64,000 nt of DNA from Leptolyngbya sp. KIOST-1. GTDB lineage: Bacteria > Cyanobacteriota > Cyanobacteriia > Phormidesmidales > Phormidesmidaceae. A program made the translations under genes and the position numbers. Position 1 is the first letter of the stretch, and every line of letters starts with the position of its first letter. Of the stretch, positions 61,107-64,000 are shown in pieces. The notes beneath the pieces are model-generated. The model had not been told where the DNA came from, ran no database searches, and saw only the letters and a program-made list of their open reading frames with translations. The stretch lies in NCBI RefSeq assembly GCF_000763385.1, contig NZ_JQFA01000002.1:1984001-2048000 (forward strand), read 5' to 3'.

Positions 61107-62870
61107 TTGCTCACGCCTCCTGATTCCGGTCCCTACCCCGTTGCGCCTAAACAGACGCTAACGCTGGATCTGCCTGCGACTATTCAAGGAAGGGGGCACA
61201 GCCGGGGGGAGAAGATCCCCAGCGTTGGCCTCGATGCCGACGTGTACTATCCGCTGGGGGAAGGGCCGTTTCCGGTGCTGCTGATGCGACAGCCCTACGG
61301 CCGGGCGATCGCCTCGACAGTCGTCTATGCTCACCCCACCTGGTACGCCAGCCACGGCTATATTGTGGTGATTCAGGATGTGCGGGGGCGGGGCACCTCG
61401 GGCGGTGAGTTTGACCTGTTTCGCCACGAAGGCCCCGACGGCTACGCCACTGTACAGTGGGCCGCCGCCCTGCCCCAGAGCAGTGGCGCGGTGGGCATGT
61501 ACGGCTTTTCGTACCAGGGCATGACCCAGCTGTACGCCGCCGCCCAGAAACCCCCGGCCCTGCGGGCGATCGCCCCGGCCATGGTGGGCTACGACCTCTA
61601 CGCCGACTGGGCCTACGAAAACGGTGCCCTACCCCTGCAAATTGGCCTGGGCTGGGCGCTCCAGATCGCCGCCGAAACCGCCCGCATCAGGCAAGATGCC
61701 GTCGCCTACCAGGCCCTGCGCCAGGCCGCCCAAGCCCCGCCGCTGGGGGATGCCGTACCCGCCCGTCCCCAGGTGCTCAAGACCTACGCCCCCGACTCGT
61801 TTTTTCACCAGTGGCTCGACCACCCCCGACCCGATGCCTACTGGCAGGCGCTGCAGCCCGACCTGAGCGAGGTAGACCTGCCCATGCTGCACATCGGCGG
61901 CTGGTACGATCCCTATCTGCGCGGCGACCTGCGCCTGTACCAACAGATGATTGCCCAGGGCAAGAGTCCCCAGGCTCTGTGGATTGGGCCCTGGGGGCAC
62001 CTGCCCTGGGGGCGGCGGGTGGGCAGCCTCGACTTTGGACCCGAGGCCGATAGCCCCATCGATCGCCTGCAAATCCGCTGGTTCGATCGCGTTCTGCGGC
62101 ATCGGCCCGGCGCGACGGCGGAGGCTAGTTCAGAGCCCCCCGTGCAGCTATTTGTGATGGGGACCAATCGGTGGCAGGGGCGCGAGTGCTGGCCCACCGC
62201 CCCAGGCCGGCCGCTCTACCTGGCCAGCACTGGCCTGGCTGGCCTGCGACTCGACGACGGCAGCCTCAGTCCCCAGCCGCTTTCCCCGCGGCCAGAGGCC
62301 ATCTCTGAAGACGTGATTGTACACGATCCCTGGCGGCCCGTCCCCTCCCTGGGCGGGCACTGCGGCCTGCCCCCAGGCCCCTTCGATCGCGCCCCCCTGG
62401 ATAGCCGCACCGACGTGCTCACCTATACCACCGCGCCCCTGAACGAGGGCCTGACGCTGATTGGCACGCCCACGGCGACCCTCTACTGCCGGGCCGACGC
62501 GCCCAGCTTTGACCTCAGCCTGGTGCTGGCTGAGGTGCATGCCGATGGCCGTGCGATCAACCTCAGCCAGGGGCACTGCCGGGTCGATGGCCACGACCCC
62601 GGCCAGACCTACCAGCAGGTCACCCTGGCGCTCCAGCCCACCGCCTGCCGCCTGCCCCCCGGCCACCGCCTGCGCCTCAGCATTGCGGCGGCCTGCTTTC
62701 CGGCCTACGCCGTCAACAGCGGCACCGGGGCCAGCCCTGGGAACTGCCCCCAGATTGAGTACCGCATCATTACCCTCGCTGTGGCCCACGGGGTCCAGTA
62801 TCCGTCCTGCGTGAGCCTGCCGGAGGAGTCCGGGAGCGCGATCGCTGGGGCCACAGAGGGCAAGACGTAA
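61107..62870 (+). CDS. CocE/NonD family hydrolase
   Basis: A 587-residue alpha/beta hydrolase plus C-terminal jelly-roll. Nucleophile elbow VGMYGFSYQGMTQLYAA (GxSYxG, Ser ~133), GGWYDPYLRGDLRLYQQM and GPWGHLPWGRR carry Asp and His regions; the last ~180 residues (DVLTYTTAPLNEGLTLIGTPTATLYCRADAPSFDLSLVLAEV...) are the CocE-type beta-domain. The family includes cocaine esterase and X-Pro dipeptidyl-peptidases; the substrate is unknown. The start is TTG 61107, because no ATG lies before the conserved region, and is uncertain. Confidence 0.85.
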   Translation: MLTPPDSGPYPVAPKQTLTLDLPATIQGRGHSRGEKIPSVGLDADVYYPLGEGPFPVLLMRQPYGRAIASTVVYAHPTWYASHGYIVVIQDVRGRGTSGGEFDLFRHEGPDGYATVQWAAALPQSSGAVGMYGFSYQGMTQLYAAAQKPPALRAIAPAMVGYDLYADWAYENGALPLQIGLGWALQIAAETARIRQDAVAYQALRQAAQAPPLGDAVPARPQVLKTYAPDSFFHQWLDHPRPDAYWQALQPDLSEVDLPMLHIGGWYDPYLRGDLRLYQQMIAQGKSPQALWIGPWGHLPWGRRVGSLDFGPEADSPIDRLQIRWFDRVLRHRPGATAEASSEPPVQLFVMGTNRWQGRECWPTAPGRPLYLASTGLAGLRLDDGSLSPQPLSPRPEAISEDVIVHDPWRPVPSLGGHCGLPPGPFDRAPLDSRTDVLTYTTAPLNEGLTLIGTPTATLYCRADAPSFDLSLVLAEVHADGRAINLSQGHCRVDGHDPGQTYQQVTLALQPTACRLPPGHRLRLSIAAACFPAYAVNSGTGASPGNCPQIEYRIITLAVAHGVQYPSCVSLPEESGSAIAGATEGKT

Positions 62871-62890
62871 CGGGTTAAAACGTAAAGAAT

Positions 62891-62919
62891 AAAAAAAATC
62901 GGCCCCCCAGGGAAGCCGA
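62891..62919 (-). terminator. Intrinsic terminator (minus strand)
   Basis: In the minus direction TCGGCTTC pairs with GGGGCCGA (8 bp with two wobbles, loop CCTGG), followed by eight T. A canonical rho-independent terminator. It may serve the small unit upstream or end the NFACT transcript. Confidence 0.85.
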
Positions 62920-62952
62920 CTCAGGTGATACTAAATATCTAACGTTGTTCTC

Positions 62953-63036
62953 TCAATTTGGAAGAAACCACCAAAAACCGGGCACTCTGTTCCAGCGCCA
63001 GACCTTGGTCAATTTTTCCGTTTGGAGGGCTCTCAT
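62953..63036 (-). CDS. 27-codon ORF in the small transcription unit (uncertain)
   Basis: ATG at 63036 to TGA at 62955-62953. The 27 residues include four Trp (WRW, FWWF). Adequately placed between a -10 box and a terminator, but the ribosome-binding site is too close to the start. Could be chance. Confidence 0.25.
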   Translation of the reverse strand: MRALQTEKLTKVWRWNRVPGFWWFLPN

Positions 63037-63233
63037 CTCCTCCGTCTCTTATTGTAACAACAAGTACAGATTTTCATTAACACAATCTCTGCTAGTTGTG
63101 TGTTGATTTGATAACCTGAGCTGATGAGCAAATGTACTCAGTAAATTTGCGAATGCCTGAGCGTTTGCTGGCGTTTCATCCAGCCCGAAGTTTCTTGCGG
63201 GGGGTAGGGTTCACCCCCCGCGGCGGCTAACTC

Positions 63234-64000
63234 CTATGCCTGAGCCAACTCCACAGAATTGACCGCCCCTGACGGCTCAACGCGGCGGGGCTGGCCCCAG
63301 ATCACGGTCTCGTGTTTATAAATCACCATGCCGGGGCGCGCTCCCTTGGGCTTGTAGACGTGCCTGGGCTGGGTGTAAACCACGGGCACCTGGTCCGCCT
63401 GGCGGGCGCGACTGAAGTAGGCAGCCAGGTCGGCCACGTAGTGCAGATCGCGATCGCTGGCCACCTGTCCCGCCTCCAGCCGCAGCAGCACGTGGCTGCC
63501 CGGTATCTCCTGGGTGTGAAACCAGAGGTCGTAGTCGGTGGCCACGGTGGAAATCAGCAGATCGTTTTGGCGGTTGTTGCGCCCCACCAGCACGGGCAGA
63601 CCGTCGGGGGTCTGGAGCTGGCGGAACCCCTCCTCGCTGGCCTTGCGCTCGCTGGGGCGGTAGTCGGGGGAGGCCATGTAGCCCTGCTGCACCAGCTCGT
63701 TGCGGATGTCGATCAGCGCCTCCAGGTCGGCCGGTTCGGTGTAGGTGGCCGTCTGGTTCAGGGCGGCCTCGACCTGCTCCAGGTAGGCCAGTTCGGCCTG
63801 CACCTCCGCCAGCAGGGGCCGCACAGCGTCCTTGGCCCGCCGCAGCTTTTGGTGCTGCTTGTAGAGGCGCTGGGCCTGCTGAATCGCGGTTTTGTCGGGG
63901 TCAATGGCCAGGGTGGTGGGTTCCCCCGTCTCGAAGTCAGCCACCGTCAGCTGGGTGACCCCCGGCTGCCACTGGTGGCTGTAGGCCATCAGCAGGTCGG
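63234..64000 (-). CDS. rqcH: NFACT family protein (RqcH/Rqc2-like), C-terminal part
   Basis: The gene runs off the right edge; 255 codons are visible. It shows the coiled-coil region (QQAQRLYKQHQKLRRAKDAV) and the NFACT-R domain: LPVLVGRNNRQNDLLISTVATDYDLWFHTQEIPGSHVLLR, RQADQVPVVYTQPRHVYKPKGARPGMVIYKHE. NFACT/RqcH binds stalled 50S-nascent chain complexes and adds alanine tails. The 363-bp gap 62871-63233 after it holds a terminator and the small unit. Confidence 0.92.
   Translation of the reverse strand, partial: DLLMAYSHQWQPGVTQLTVADFETGEPTTLAIDPDKTAIQQAQRLYKQHQKLRRAKDAVRPLLAEVQAELAYLEQVEAALNQTATYTEPADLEALIDIRNELVQQGYMASPDYRPSERKASEEGFRQLQTPDGLPVLVGRNNRQNDLLISTVATDYDLWFHTQEIPGSHVLLRLEAGQVASDRDLHYVADLAAYFSRARQADQVPVVYTQPRHVYKPKGARPGMVIYKHETVIWGQPRRVEPSGAVNSVELAQA

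Larger units (their letters stand above)
62891..63046 (-). ncRNA. Candidate small RNA / short transcription unit with 27-codon ORF
   Basis: On the minus strand a -10 box TACAAT (63056-63051) precedes a short unit ending at a clear terminator (62919-62891). An ORF at 63036-62953 encodes MRALQTEKLTKVWRWNRV plus nine more residues, preceded by GGAGG, but the spacing to ATG is only 2 nt and the leader would be very short. GGAGG can instead pair with CCTCC 15 bases downstream, which favours a structured RNA. No gene follows on this strand. Confidence 0.4.

Overview
The window comes from a GC-rich, most likely filamentous, cyanobacterium; Leptolyngbya/Nodosilinea-like is my guess from gene content. 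The evidence is phycological gene content (Psb28, the 8-vinyl reductase BciB, photorespiratory glycerate kinase GlyK, ArgJ, a DICT-domain regulator, cyanobacterial gas-vesicle genes, a hormogonium polysaccharide hps operon) and many copies of the octamer GCGATCGC (HIP1), a cyanobacterial signature. No rRNA or CRISPR array was found. One tRNA (Gln, UUG) is present.

Layout. 1-10.9 kb: the 3' part of a class A penicillin-binding protein with an N-terminal FHA domain; a membrane-protein group (SpoIIM-like, a polytopic protein, RDD) broken by a 162-bp MITE-like element; a YugP-type peptidase, a Psb28 variant, a TIGR01777 epimerase, PdxH; then tldD overlapping a degenerate Uma2 gene, and a DUF3611 gene. 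11-19.1 kb: fabG and an operon on the minus strand, hpsA-hpsB-hpsC-hpsD, one giant exported protein and three pseudopilins. 20-25.5 kb: an FtsH protease lacking the usual first membrane segment, BciB, and a WD40-repeat protein kinase.

25.5-33.7 kb holds a gas-vesicle locus in two blocks: gvpA-gvpC-gvpN-gvpJ-small ORF-gvpK on minus, and gvpF/L-gvpG on plus, separated by a TPR gene and a lipoprotein solute-binding protein. GvpC and GvpN, neighbouring genes, end in homologous winged-helix-like domains, and GvpK carries a GvpA-like tail. 33.7-39.4 kb: tRNA-Gln, argJ, an AT-rich acyltransferase (probably acquired) and an intact-looking ISAs1-family insertion sequence with 10-bp target duplication. 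The IS sits in the 3' end of a (2Fe-2S) ferredoxin-like gene and provides its present stop codon; its transposase gene has a perfect in-frame 102-bp tandem duplication. 39.4-41.8 kb: the minCDE division-site operon, to which the ferredoxin-like gene is coupled.

41.8-50.8 kb: a candidate 6S-like RNA with a strong terminator, a pair of M16 peptidase subunits (one active-site positive, one negative), a metallophosphoesterase, a hydrolase, PlsC, RlmN, an SPFH protein and an Ap4A phosphorylase. 51.4-64 kb: small cupin and unknown genes, a DICT/HD-GYP-like protein, a pentapeptide-repeat protein, ArsH, a DUF3352 protein followed by GlyK, a STAS protein converging on a REC-SpoIIE phosphatase (partner-switch type signalling), a cupin, a CocE/NonD hydrolase, a short minus-strand transcription unit, and the 3' part of an NFACT (RqcH-like) gene. 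Short tandem repeats with periods of 7, 11, 13 and 22 bp sit in several intergenic gaps.
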